From: Bacillota bacterium | GTDB lineage: Bacteria > Bacillota > Clostridia > Lachnospirales > Lachnospiraceae | Assembly (NCBI GenBank): GCA_023390555.1 | Contig: JAEWCQ010000044.1 | Coordinates: 62,001 to 126,000 of the forward strand | Direction of reading: 5' to 3' | DNA: 64,000 bases | Part shown: positions 26,011-34,024 of the stretch, piece by piece | How positions within the stretch are numbered: position 1 is the stretch's first letter | How the letters are laid out: the number at the start of each line of letters is the position of its first letter | Program-made: the position numbers and the translations under genes | Notes under the pieces: generated by a model | Databases searched by the model: none | What the model was told of the DNA's origin: nothing | Seen by the model: only the letters and a program-made list of their open reading frames with translations

Positions 26011-26766
26011 TTATTCCCCTCCGTCATCCTTCAGATATACCCGAATTACTTCGGGATTGTTCTGAATCTCTTCGAAAGAACCTTCCGCCAATATCTTTCC
26101 CTGATTCATGACGGTCACCGTCTGTGCGACTTGCCTGACAAAGTCCATGTCGTGCTCGGAGACAATGATGGTGTGCCGATCGAGCATTCCTTTGATCATT
26201 TCACCGGTCTTATACGTCTCATCCGCGGTCATACCGGTCGTAGGCTCGTCCAGGATAATCAGCTTTGCATCCTGTGCCAGCACCATTCCGATTTCCACCC
26301 ATTGTTTCTCGCCGTGGGACAGACAGGCGACCACTTCATCCTGTTTTTCTCCCAGACCGATCAGCGCCAGGATTCCTTGCATCTTTTCTTCCATTTCCTG
26401 ATCTCGCTTATAAAATATATTTTTCCAGATGCGATTATAACCGCGGAGTGCCATTTCAATATTCTCAAATACTGTCATATCCCCGAATACATTCGGCCCC
26501 TGAAATTTTCTGCCGATTCCGTGCACATAGGCGATCTCACTTGGGGTACGGTTTGTGATATTTTTTCCCCGAAATATAATTTTTCCAGATTTAGACCGGG
26601 TCTTTGACGTAATCAGGTCAATCAGCGTACTTTTTCCGGCGCCGTTTGGCCCTATGATTGTCCGAAGTTCTCCTTCCTTTAAGCTAAGGGATACTTCGTC
26701 TACGGCCCGAAAGCCCTTGAAGTCGACGGCTATGTTCTTAATCTCTAAGATATTGTTCTGTTCCAT
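26011..26766 (-). CDS. ABC transporter ATP-binding protein, LivG/UrtD type
   Basis: A 251-residue ATPase with Walker A GPNGAGKST, the family-specific GIGRKFQGPNVF, signature-region CLSHGEKQWVEIG (diverged LSGG) and Walker B LIILDEPTTGM; IVSEHDMDFV contains the switch His. The signature LSHGEKQW is characteristic of UrtD rather than LivG. AAAGGAGGG precedes the ATG at 26766, which lies 29 bases inside the end of the permease gene. Part of the first HAAT transporter. Confidence 0.92.
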   Translation of the reverse strand: MEQNNILEIKNIAVDFKGFRAVDEVSLSLKEGELRTIIGPNGAGKSTLIDLITSKTRSKSGKIIFRGKNITNRTPSEIAYVHGIGRKFQGPNVFGDMTVFENIEMALRGYNRIWKNIFYKRDQEMEEKMQGILALIGLGEKQDEVVACLSHGEKQWVEIGMVLAQDAKLIILDEPTTGMTADETYKTGEMIKGMLDRHTIIVSEHDMDFVRQVAQTVTVMNQGKILAEGSFEEIQNNPEVIRVYLKDDGGE

Positions 26767-27793
26767 AACGTTTCCCTCCTTTTCCAATCTGCGGTTTCCA
26801 CTTTGAGAGCGTCCCGATGATTCCGTCCGGCAAAAAGAAGACAATCGCAAGCAGGATTACCCCGACGATCAGCTTCCAGAAATCCCCAAGGATGTTTGCC
26901 ATGAAGCGCTCCAGCCAGTTTAAGATGAGGCATCCTGCAATCGCACCCGTTAGATTCCCGCGCCCTCCCACTGCCACCCAGATAACCGCGAGTGTGGACA
27001 TCTCGATCCCTGTTACGGATGGGGATATCATGCCGCAGGTCTTGGCATATAAGATACCGGAAAGTGCGGCCAGTGCACTGGAAATTACATAGATGAATAC
27101 CTTATAATCAATGACGTTATAGCCGATAAATTCCATGCGGCTTTCGTTAATTTTGACCGCATTCAGTACCTTTCCGAATTTGGATTTTGTCAGAAAGCTG
27201 CACAAAGCAAATACGGCCAATACCAGAAGCACAATAAAGTAGTAATTTTGTTCAATTGAAAGTACCGTGCCAAATAATTTCGGTCTGGAAATATTACTGA
27301 TTCCGTTTGATCCGCCCATGTACTTCTGGGAATTATTGATAGAAAGCTGCACTACATTTGCAATTGCCATCGTAATCAGTGAAATGAACACGCCTTTTAC
27401 GGCTCCGGAGAGCAGAAGCTTTCCAACCAGAAACGCCAGAATAGCCGGAATCAGAATAGCCAGCAAGACCCCGGCAACCGGATTGGTCAGTGGACGGAAA
27501 AGTAACGGTACCTCGGTAATGCCATAGGTTGCCATATAATTTGGAATACCGACTGACACATTACTGCTGACAGATGCAATATAAGCTCCCAGTCCAAAAT
27601 AAACAGCCTGACCGAGACTTAAGATGCCTGTATATCCCCACAGCAGATCTATGGAAAGCGCGAATATGACCAGACTGACACATTTTGCCATGATATCGAT
27701 CCGATAGGGACTGTTGAACAGCGGAAACAGCAGCACAATTACAAGCAGTATCAGATTAATTGCAAAACGTCTGGATATCTTTCTCTTTTTCAT
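26738..27793 (-). CDS. ABC transporter permease, LivM/UrtC type
   Basis: A 351-residue membrane permease with about nine helices. Family marks are LLWGYTGILSLGQAVYFGLGAY, KYMGGSNGISN and VGGRGNLTGAIAG. GGAGA lies before the ATG at 27793; an earlier in-frame start at 27817 would overlap the preceding gene. It forms the channel with the LivH-like permease encoded just upstream. Confidence 0.9.
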   Translation of the reverse strand: MKKRKISRRFAINLILLVIVLLFPLFNSPYRIDIMAKCVSLVIFALSIDLLWGYTGILSLGQAVYFGLGAYIASVSSNVSVGIPNYMATYGITEVPLLFRPLTNPVAGVLLAILIPAILAFLVGKLLLSGAVKGVFISLITMAIANVVQLSINNSQKYMGGSNGISNISRPKLFGTVLSIEQNYYFIVLLVLAVFALCSFLTKSKFGKVLNAVKINESRMEFIGYNVIDYKVFIYVISSALAALSGILYAKTCGMISPSVTGIEMSTLAVIWVAVGGRGNLTGAIAGCLILNWLERFMANILGDFWKLIVGVILLAIVFFLPDGIIGTLSKWKPQIGKGGKRYGTEQYLRD

Positions 27794-27797
27794 CGTA

Positions 27798-28658
27798 CTA
27801 TCTCCTTTCTTTCGCAAATAATCCCTGCGGCTTAAATCGCAGAATCAGGATAATTCCAATCAGTACCAGAATCTGTGCGATAATTTCGCTGATATAACCA
27901 CTCAGTACCGAAGTGGTTTCACTGATCAGCACGGAGCTGAACATGGTTCCGAGAAACGAATCTACACCCCCGACCACGACGGTGGAAAAGGAATCCATCA
28001 GATAGGAAGCACCCATAGTCGGCGATACAACTTTGATCGGTGCAATCACGCCTCCGGCAAGTCCGGCAAGCGCACATCCGAGACTGAAGGAGAACGTGTC
28101 GATTTTTCCTGTATCCACGCCCAGACATTCGGTCATCTGACGGTTCTGCTTGACTGCGCGGATCTTTTTTCCAAAGCTGGTCCGATAGAATAACAGGCAT
28201 ACCAGAAAAACAACAACGGCTGCAATTCCCACAACGACAAAGTTATAGGCCGGAAAAGAAACACGCCCAAGCGTGATGCTTCCCTTCACCGGAATGTCCA
28301 CCATTTTCTTCATGGAAGAAAAGCAGATTTTTATGATCTGTGAGAGAATAATCGAAATCGCATATGTCGCAAGCAGTGTCTCTTCAAACCGGCTGTAAAA
28401 TTTTTTCATGACTGCTTTTTCCACGGCCATTCCAATTATGCCCGCCACCAGAAAAGAGCCGAGAACTGCGATGCCAAAAGGCAGCTGCAGCGTCTTTGTC
28501 AAAAACCAGGTGGTGTAGGAACCGACCATGATAAACTCCCCGTGTGCCAGATTCACAATGTTCATATTACCAAAAATAACTACCATACCCAGTGCACAGA
28601 TCAGTACAACTGCCGAAGCAAATATACCGTTGATCAACTGAGGAAGTAAGATACTCAT
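27798..28658 (-). CDS. ABC transporter permease, LivH/UrtB type
   Basis: A 286-residue permease with about eight helices; marks are MNIVNLAHGEFIMVGSYTTW, KKIRAVKQNRQMTECLGVD and VGGVDSFLGTMFSSVLI. It ends 4 bases before the UrtC-type start codon. AAGGAGG-like sequence precedes the ATG. Confidence 0.9.
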   Translation of the reverse strand: MSILLPQLINGIFASAVVLICALGMVVIFGNMNIVNLAHGEFIMVGSYTTWFLTKTLQLPFGIAVLGSFLVAGIIGMAVEKAVMKKFYSRFEETLLATYAISIILSQIIKICFSSMKKMVDIPVKGSITLGRVSFPAYNFVVVGIAAVVVFLVCLLFYRTSFGKKIRAVKQNRQMTECLGVDTGKIDTFSFSLGCALAGLAGGVIAPIKVVSPTMGASYLMDSFSTVVVGGVDSFLGTMFSSVLISETTSVLSGYISEIIAQILVLIGIILILRFKPQGLFAKERR

Positions 28659-28736
28659 ATGAATTCCTCCTTTTCCGGAAGCGGGCTTGTAATTCGGTTT
28701 CTTACATCCCGCTTCACGCTTCGGTCTCTTGATCTT

Positions 28737-29960
28737 TTATTCTGTCGGCTTCCCGTCCGGAAACAGCAGCTCCGGCCAAGGTTCTGCCGGAAGCTGGCCG
28801 TCTGACTGATAGACAGTTTCCGGTCTTGCCTCGTCATCCCATTTAACGATCATTGCATAGTTTTTTGCATAATAGGCGTTCTTGGAATCTACGGAAAAGG
28901 TTCCCTCCGGTGTCTCAACCGACACATCCGCCAGTGCCGCCTTAATGGATTCCGTATCATAGCTCTCGCAGTTCTTCAATGCTTCTGCCATCAGGTATAC
29001 GGAAGAGTATGCGCAGACCACTGTTGCATTTACCTTAAGTGTCTCTTCTTCTCCGTATTTCTTTTCAAAATTATCCAGGAATTTCTGACTCAGCTCATTG
29101 TCACTGCTGGCAAACCAGTTAAATGCCGAATAGGTTCCGCCGATATAATCTGCTCCCATTGTCACCGCATCCATCTCGGAGGTGATAACGCTTGCAATCG
29201 GAATGTCCACGCCGTATTCCTTACACTGCTGGTAGAAAGCTGCTGTTGTACTGCCGACGACATTGGCAAAAATGACATCCGGCTTTGTTTCCTTAATCTT
29301 ACTGATGACAGCGGAACAGTCGGTTTCTTCCATCGATAAGTATTCATTGCCGACAAGCTCGCCTCCGCAGTCACTTAACAGTGCTTCGGTCTGCGCGGCA
29401 ATACGTACCGGATAATAATAATCGGAACCCACACAAAAAACTTTTGGTCCGAAGTTTTCTACCATATAAGGAATCAGTTCTTTGGAGAACGTATAAGTCG
29501 TTCCGCCTGTATAAATAATATGACCGGATTCCTCTTCGCCGCTTCCTGCTGTCGGCAGCACCAGTAATCCATTATTTTCTTCCGCCACGGTTTTTGCCGC
29601 CTGTGAACCGGTTCCAAGACAATATCCCAGAATAAAAGGAACCTGGTCTTCTAACAGCAGTTTTTTGGTCTTCTCGGTTGCTTTTGCCTCATCGGATTCC
29701 CAGTCTTCGGTAATTGCTACTAATTTTTTGCCATTGATACCGCCATCCGCATTGATCTCTTCGATCGCCATATCTGCGGCCTCCTCACACAGTGTTTCAA
29801 TTGTCTCACCAGAGCCGGAATGCGCCCATATCATGCCAAATTTAATTTCATCCTCTGAAGAAGCGGTATTCCCCGTTCCACAGCCGGCGAGAGCGCCAGC
29901 CGTAAGCGCCGCGCTTGTGAAAAGTACCATCGCCTTTTTCCAAACCAGTTTTCTTTTCAT
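28737..29960 (-). CDS. ABC transporter substrate-binding lipoprotein (HAAT type)
   Basis: A 407-residue extracytoplasmic binding protein of the Leu/Ile/Val/urea periplasmic-binding type. The signal peptide ends with lipobox LAGC, lipid-modified Cys27. The mature part begins EIKFGMIWAHSGSGETIE and contains the class-typical ADGGINGKKLVAITEDWESD and FLGSDYYYPV-like FCVGSDYYYPVR. It is about as similar in layout to UrtA as to amide-binding AmiC, so the ligand may be an amide rather than urea. It has a long leader with a 5' hairpin, an intrinsic terminator and the 18-bp operator described below. Confidence 0.88.
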   Translation of the reverse strand: MKRKLVWKKAMVLFTSAALTAGALAGCGTGNTASSEDEIKFGMIWAHSGSGETIETLCEEAADMAIEEINADGGINGKKLVAITEDWESDEAKATEKTKKLLLEDQVPFILGYCLGTGSQAAKTVAEENNGLLVLPTAGSGEEESGHIIYTGGTTYTFSKELIPYMVENFGPKVFCVGSDYYYPVRIAAQTEALLSDCGGELVGNEYLSMEETDCSAVISKIKETKPDVIFANVVGSTTAAFYQQCKEYGVDIPIASVITSEMDAVTMGADYIGGTYSAFNWFASSDNELSQKFLDNFEKKYGEEETLKVNATVVCAYSSVYLMAEALKNCESYDTESIKAALADVSVETPEGTFSVDSKNAYYAKNYAMIVKWDDEARPETVYQSDGQLPAEPWPELLFPDGKPTE

Positions 29961-30013
29961 AATATTTCCTCCTTTGATTTTGTCTGATTCACAGACACTC
30001 TTTCCTATACTAT

Positions 30014-30051
30014 AAAAAACAAAGAAGTTCCGCTTTTGCAGAACTTCTTTG
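30014..30051 (-). terminator. Intrinsic terminator in the leader of the first ABC operon
   Basis: CAAAGAAGTTC (30041-30051 on the transcript side) pairs with GAACTTCTTTG (30020-30030), followed by TTTTTT. It lies between the operator-promoter (30131-30173) and the start codon at 29960, leaving 54 bases after it. It may also stop read-through from the oxidase gene. Confidence 0.75.
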
Positions 30052-30078
30052 CTCCATATCCAGATTCTTTTTTCTTTT

Positions 30079-30125
30079 CAATCAAACAGGCGCCATTCCA
30101 ATGGAATGACGCCCTTGTCTGATTG
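30079..30125 (-). promoter_or_regulatory. Long 5' hairpin of the first ABC operon leader
   Basis: The outer arms CAATCAGACA/TGTTTGATTG and inner arms GGCGTCATTCC/GGAATGGCGCC form a nearly perfect stem of about 21 pairs at the predicted 5' end of the transcript (about 30124). It could protect the RNA or take part in attenuation with the terminator at 30014-30051. Confidence 0.5.
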
Positions 30126-30130
30126 GTTGC

Positions 30131-30173
30131 ATTATATCTTATTATTCTGATTAATAATTGTAAAAATCGGAAC
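30131..30173 (-). promoter_or_regulatory. Operator-promoter of the first ABC operon (18-bp motif, copy 1)
   Basis: GTTCCGATTTTTACAATT (30156-30173, minus strand) includes TTTACA (30159-30164); TATAAT (30131-30136) follows after 22 bp. A 22-bp spacing is too long for unaided sigma-A binding, which suggests activation by a protein bound to the motif. Confidence 0.65.
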
Positions 30174-30184
30174 TAAACTGATAA

Positions 30185-31312
30185 TTAACTCTTTGCCTGA
30201 AACCGGTCATAACGCAGTGCATGCAGATCCAGCGATGTCTTTTGGTCTGCAATGAGTTCCGCCACCTGCCAGCCAACCGCAGGCGCAATTCCAAATCCGT
30301 GTCCGGAAAAGCCGCATGCCAATACCAGGCCCGGAACTTCCGCTACCTTACTGATAACTGGCACCTTATCCGCGCATAAGTCCATCCAGCCTGCCCAGGT
30401 TCTTACAATTTTGGCATCCAGCAGAATCGGAAAATATTTCATGATACCACGGCAGATACAGCCTGCCGTAAGGCTGTTGCAGACCGGTGTTCCGTTGTCT
30501 TTTGTAAAGCCCTCCAGACCGGAAGAGCCTCCGAAAACAAAGGAACCGTGCTTTGTCTGATGTCCGTAAAAATCGGCCTCTGCCGTTCCAAGCATCTGAT
30601 CGAACATTTGCGGTTCAGCCTCTGTCACAAGTGCCTCCAGCATGGCCGGCTGCATCGGTATATCAATGCCTACGGTTGCTGCAATTTCACGGCTTGCAAG
30701 TCCTGCCGCCAGCACCACGGTCTCTCCTTCATAGATATTTTCCGCCGTTATTACCTGCCTTAACTTTCCTTTTATTTTGCGCAGCTTCACGACTTTCTCC
30801 CCGCTGATAAAACGGACACCCAGCTGCCTGGCAGTCTTATAGTAGCCCAGCGTTGTTGTCAGCGGATTGGCATGACCGTCGGTCGGACACCAGCTTGCGC
30901 CGATCACTTCCCCGGATAAGTATGGATTGATTCTGCGCACCTCTTCTCCGTCAATCATTCTCACATCCAGTCCGCATGCGACCGCACGATCCGTCAACCC
31001 CTGCAGGATCTGTAAATGTTTGTCTGTTTTGCCCAGACGGAGATTGCCGTCCTGATGATATTCACAGTCAACTCCAAGTTCTTCTGAAAGTGTCGGCCAG
31101 AGATTCTGGATGCCGAACATTGCCAGCGGAAGTTCTCTCGGATCCCTTCCCGACTGACGGACACCGCCGCCGTTTCTGCTGGAACCGCCGTTTCCGATAT
31201 GGTCGCTTCCTTCCAGGACAATGACAGAGCATCCTTTTTTCGCAAGATAATAGGCAATGGAACAGCCGATTACACCACCGCCGATAATTACGACATCTGC
31301 ATTATTATTCAT
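30185..31312 (-). CDS. FAD-dependent amino-acid/amine dehydrogenase subunit (DAO family, HcnC-like)
   Basis: A 375-residue flavoprotein of the D-amino acid oxidase/sarcosine oxidase fold. It starts with the dinucleotide-binding motif VVIIGGGVIGCSIAYYLA, has RNGGGVRQSGRDPRE near residue 52 and ends GFSGHGFGIAPAVGWQVAELI. It should carry the catalytic FAD that oxidises a C-N bond. Size and neighbours fit the beta subunit of archaeal dye-linked L-proline dehydrogenases or HcnC/opine oxidase catalytic subunits. GGAGA precedes the ATG at 31312; it overlaps the BFD gene by 8 bases. Last gene of the ocd operon. Confidence 0.85.
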   Translation of the reverse strand: MNNNADVVIIGGGVIGCSIAYYLAKKGCSVIVLEGSDHIGNGGSSRNGGGVRQSGRDPRELPLAMFGIQNLWPTLSEELGVDCEYHQDGNLRLGKTDKHLQILQGLTDRAVACGLDVRMIDGEEVRRINPYLSGEVIGASWCPTDGHANPLTTTLGYYKTARQLGVRFISGEKVVKLRKIKGKLRQVITAENIYEGETVVLAAGLASREIAATVGIDIPMQPAMLEALVTEAEPQMFDQMLGTAEADFYGHQTKHGSFVFGGSSGLEGFTKDNGTPVCNSLTAGCICRGIMKYFPILLDAKIVRTWAGWMDLCADKVPVISKVAEVPGLVLACGFSGHGFGIAPAVGWQVAELIADQKTSLDLHALRYDRFQAKS

Positions 31313-31643
31313 AGCTCTCATTCTCCTTTCTTTCATTTCCGAGAACTTTCATCTCTGTCGGGCGCATTGGTGCCCTCGAGGTGGCAGGTTCCAATTCCGC
31401 CGGGGATACACCAAGTTCCATAGCTACGATTCCTTTTACCAGCTTCGCACAGGTCTGTCCCTGGCACAGTCCCATTCCGGTTCTTAAATATCTTCGAATT
31501 TCCGTCAACGTAAACATTCCTTCATGTACCGCTCTACGAATCTCTCCTTTTGTAATTTCCTCACAGCGGCAGATGATTCTTTCGTCATCCGGTGCCGAAA
31601 GAAACGCACCGATTTCTCTCGATCTGTCATTGATACAACTCAT
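31305..31643 (-). CDS. BFD-like [2Fe-2S] protein
   Basis: A 112-residue protein with a bacterioferritin-associated-ferredoxin-like domain: CRCEEITKGEIRRAV and GMGLCQGQTC provide four cysteines for one [2Fe-2S] cluster. In HcnB and related proteins this domain is usually fused to the FAD subunit; here it is separate and would pass electrons inside the dehydrogenase complex. Its ATG follows only a weak ribosome site, and it overlaps the next gene by 8 bases. Confidence 0.85.
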   Translation of the reverse strand: MSCINDRSREIGAFLSAPDDERIICRCEEITKGEIRRAVHEGMFTLTEIRRYLRTGMGLCQGQTCAKLVKGIVAMELGVSPAELEPATSRAPMRPTEMKVLGNERKENESYE

Positions 31644-31686
31644 CTATATACCTGTCCTTTCCAGATAGATTTTGTCTGTGCTCCAT

Positions 31687-33267
31687 TTACTGCGCCGCCC
31701 GGTAAAATCTTGCATTCATTGCATATGCAGCCGGAACCTTCATGGTCAGCAGGTTTGTATGATCAAACGCTTTTAAGGTCTTCACTTCGAGCACTTCCGC
31801 TTCACAGACTTCTGCTCCGCTGCGGTCACAGGCAATTCCCTTCTCCCCTATCTGCGGAAGTGGAAGGAATTCATAAGGGATTGTCACCGTTGCACTTTCC
31901 TTTTCATAATTCTCATGAACCAGAAAAATAGCCTGCCCCGAACAGGATGCCACACACATACCGCATCCGATGCAAGTCTCCTCCTCATTCACAGCAGGCA
32001 GCGATATCATATTGGCTCCTATTTTGATACAATTCTTCGGACATGCATCCTGACACGGATTACATGGAATATTCTGCGTGCATTCCATGACCGGATGGAC
32101 GCCTGCACGATGGGTCACTCCCGGAAAACGTTCGATTTCTGTTTCCGAAACATATCCATATTTTAAAAGGCTCTCCGATACCGGTATTCCTTCCTGCGTT
32201 TTTTTGACAATTTTGCCTCTGTTTTCCGGCGCAAACATTCCCTGACGCAGTCCATCCAACGCTGCTTCCAATGTAACAGCATTCTCTTTTAACTCCTGCT
32301 CTTCCATAAATCCCAGATATGCGGCTGCCGCAATTCCCCCAAGCCGGCCCTCTATCATCGCAGAGCTGGCTTCTTCGATACCCGATACATCGCCTGCCAC
32401 AAAGATCCCCGGTACAGACGTTTCGCCGTAGGCATTGCAGATCGGTACCTGTCCGCCCTTTTTCGGATTGTCCTCCATTTTACAACCGGCCATTTTCAGC
32501 AGCTGTGACATCGGAGAAAGCCCGACAGCAAGACAGATCGTGTCCACATCAAACTGTTTTTCCGTCCCCGGAATAAACCGGAACTTCTCATCCACCTCCG
32601 CAATGGTCACGCCGGTCACATAGTCGTCTCCCTCCGCTTTGACAATCGTATGAGACAGGTAAAACGGAACTCCGGCTCTTGCAACTTTTGCCGCATGTAC
32701 ACCATAACCGCCCACTCTCGGCGCAGCATCCACAACTGCGGCTACCTCACAGCCGCACTGCAGCAGCTGAAAGCTCACAACCAGGCCGACATTTCCGGAA
32801 CCCAGCATCAGAATCCGGCTGCCCGGCTTTACTCCGTGCAGGTTCATCATCGTCTGCGCAGCACCCGCACCGATGACACCCGGAAGTGTCCAACCATCAA
32901 ACGTCACCATATTTTCGGAGGCTCCTGTTGCAACAAGGATAGCATCTCCCTTAAAGTGATGCATCTCATCCTGTATACGTACCGTTATTTCCCTGTCCTG
33001 ATACAGACCGGTGACGGCTGCGTTTAATACAACCTCCACACCAGATTCTCCTGCCTCACCAAGCAGTTCCTCACCGATGTGATAGCCTCTGATTTTTGCT
33101 TTATGTTCCTTTGAACCAAAAAACTTATGAATCTGCTTAAAAAGCTGCCCGCCGGGCTTTTCATTCTCATCGAATACAACGACTTTTAATCCTCTTTTAG
33201 CGGCTTCTATTGCTGCGGAAAGACCGGATGGCCCGGCACCCACAACGATCAAATCATATCTTTTCAT
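31687..33267 (-). CDS. FAD/NAD(P)-type oxidoreductase subunit with two [4Fe-4S] clusters (HcnB-like)
   Basis: A 526-residue pyridine-nucleotide-disulfide-type flavoprotein. FAD motif VVGAGPSGLSAAIEA at the N-terminus, second Rossmann motif MLGSGNVGLVVSFQL near residue 155 and GIFVAGDVSGIEEA near 288. Near residues 395-445 are two ferredoxin motifs (CNPCQDACPKNCI with an upstream Cys, and CIGCGMCVASCSG). It is likely the electron-output subunit of the complex, reducing NAD(P) or ferredoxin. Normal HcnB has a BFD domain instead of the ferredoxin insertion. It is directly joined to the 2Fe-2S subunit gene (33268). Confidence 0.85.
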   Translation of the reverse strand: MKRYDLIVVGAGPSGLSAAIEAAKRGLKVVVFDENEKPGGQLFKQIHKFFGSKEHKAKIRGYHIGEELLGEAGESGVEVVLNAAVTGLYQDREITVRIQDEMHHFKGDAILVATGASENMVTFDGWTLPGVIGAGAAQTMMNLHGVKPGSRILMLGSGNVGLVVSFQLLQCGCEVAAVVDAAPRVGGYGVHAAKVARAGVPFYLSHTIVKAEGDDYVTGVTIAEVDEKFRFIPGTEKQFDVDTICLAVGLSPMSQLLKMAGCKMEDNPKKGGQVPICNAYGETSVPGIFVAGDVSGIEEASSAMIEGRLGGIAAAAYLGFMEEQELKENAVTLEAALDGLRQGMFAPENRGKIVKKTQEGIPVSESLLKYGYVSETEIERFPGVTHRAGVHPVMECTQNIPCNPCQDACPKNCIKIGANMISLPAVNEEETCIGCGMCVASCSGQAIFLVHENYEKESATVTIPYEFLPLPQIGEKGIACDRSGAEVCEAEVLEVKTLKAFDHTNLLTMKVPAAYAMNARFYRAAQ

Positions 33268-33600
33268 CTATTTGTCCTCCTGCCCGTTCTGCTGTGCCGA
33301 CACCCCATACTGCGTCTGTACCTGCATACCTTCGGCAAGCGGTGTCACACAGGTTCTGACATTCGGTCTGCCATCGACAATCATGACGCAGTCCGTACAG
33401 CGGCCGATTGCGCAAAAAATTCCGCGTGGCTTATGCTCTTTCATGGTATGCCTGTGAACCATGACACCGGCCGCTCTCAACGCTTCCGCAATCGGTTCTC
33501 CCTCATAACCGGAAAGTGCATTCCCATCATGATAAAACGTGACCGGCTGCCCTTTTTCTATTTTTCCTAAAATCGGATGTTCTTCAATTCTTCCTGCCAT
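33268..33600 (-). CDS. Small [2Fe-2S] subunit (HcnA / sarcosine oxidase alpha N-terminal type)
   Basis: A 110-residue protein with the plant-type-like [2Fe-2S] fold: GIFCAIGRCTDCVMIVDG and the later VRTCVTPL supply the four cysteines. The same fold forms the N-terminus of sarcosine oxidase alpha, HcnA and small subunits of opine and hydroxyproline dehydrogenases. Its stop abuts the start of the FAD subunit gene, indicating a tight complex. Confidence 0.85.
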   Translation of the reverse strand: MAGRIEEHPILGKIEKGQPVTFYHDGNALSGYEGEPIAEALRAAGVMVHRHTMKEHKPRGIFCAIGRCTDCVMIVDGRPNVRTCVTPLAEGMQVQTQYGVSAQQNGQEDK

Positions 33601-33621
33601 GATAAAATCCCCTTTCTGTTC

Positions 33622-34014
33622 TTAATCCGTAATGACTGCCGTCAGTTCAATTTCGACAAGCTGTGACGGCCTGTTTAAGGCAGGTGTCGCTACTTGCGTG
33701 AAAAGCGGCCGTATATCATGAAAAATTTCCGAATAGGCTTTCCCTACTTCTGCCGCATAGGAGATATCTGTCACGAATGCATCAATCTTTATCACATCTT
33801 TTGCTCCAGCATCTGCCTGCGCTAAGAGTTTCACCTGTTTCTCCAATATGTATTTTGCCTGCTCGTAGGCTGTTTCTCCATATACGGAACCGTCCTCACA
33901 GACAGAGGTAGTTCCTCCGACCATGACAATCGGTCCCACTTTCACCATCCTGGAGTAGCCGACCTTTTCTTCCAGCGGTGCCCCGGATGCATAATTTGTG
34001 CGCTTTAATTCCAT
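33622..34014 (-). CDS. RidA-family enamine/imine deaminase
   Basis: A 130-residue YjgF/YER057c/UK114 protein; the C-terminal half has ITDISYAAEVGKAY and ATPALNRPSQLVEIELTAVI. The substrate-binding Arg of archetypal RidA (in R-x-x-V near residue 105) appears changed: the segment reads NRPSQLVEIE, so it could belong to another Rid subfamily. RidA proteins hydrolyse reactive imines released by flavin amine oxidation, which fits the neighbouring dehydrogenase. Confidence 0.85.
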   Translation of the reverse strand: MELKRTNYASGAPLEEKVGYSRMVKVGPIVMVGGTTSVCEDGSVYGETAYEQAKYILEKQVKLLAQADAGAKDVIKIDAFVTDISYAAEVGKAYSEIFHDIRPLFTQVATPALNRPSQLVEIELTAVITD

Positions 34015-34024
34015 TTCGATCCTC

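Noticed and set aside
25302..29960. Second urea transporter
   Set aside because: Two components resemble Urt proteins, but the binding protein lacks the UrtA-like FGCWTSSSRK and FYPVQYEG segments of the urtA at 50690, and the neighbours are unrelated to urease; the substrate is left open.
30014..30125. ANTAR dual-hairpin or guanidine riboswitch in the first ABC operon leader
   Set aside because: Neither hairpin has a six-base loop with A1 and G4, and the ACGR loops of the guanidine-II class are absent.
31687..33600. Hydrogen cyanide synthase (HcnABC)
   Set aside because: The subunits are homologous, but the FAD subunit has ferredoxin clusters, the BFD domain is separate, and transporter, RidA and ocd neighbours fit catabolism of an amino compound better.
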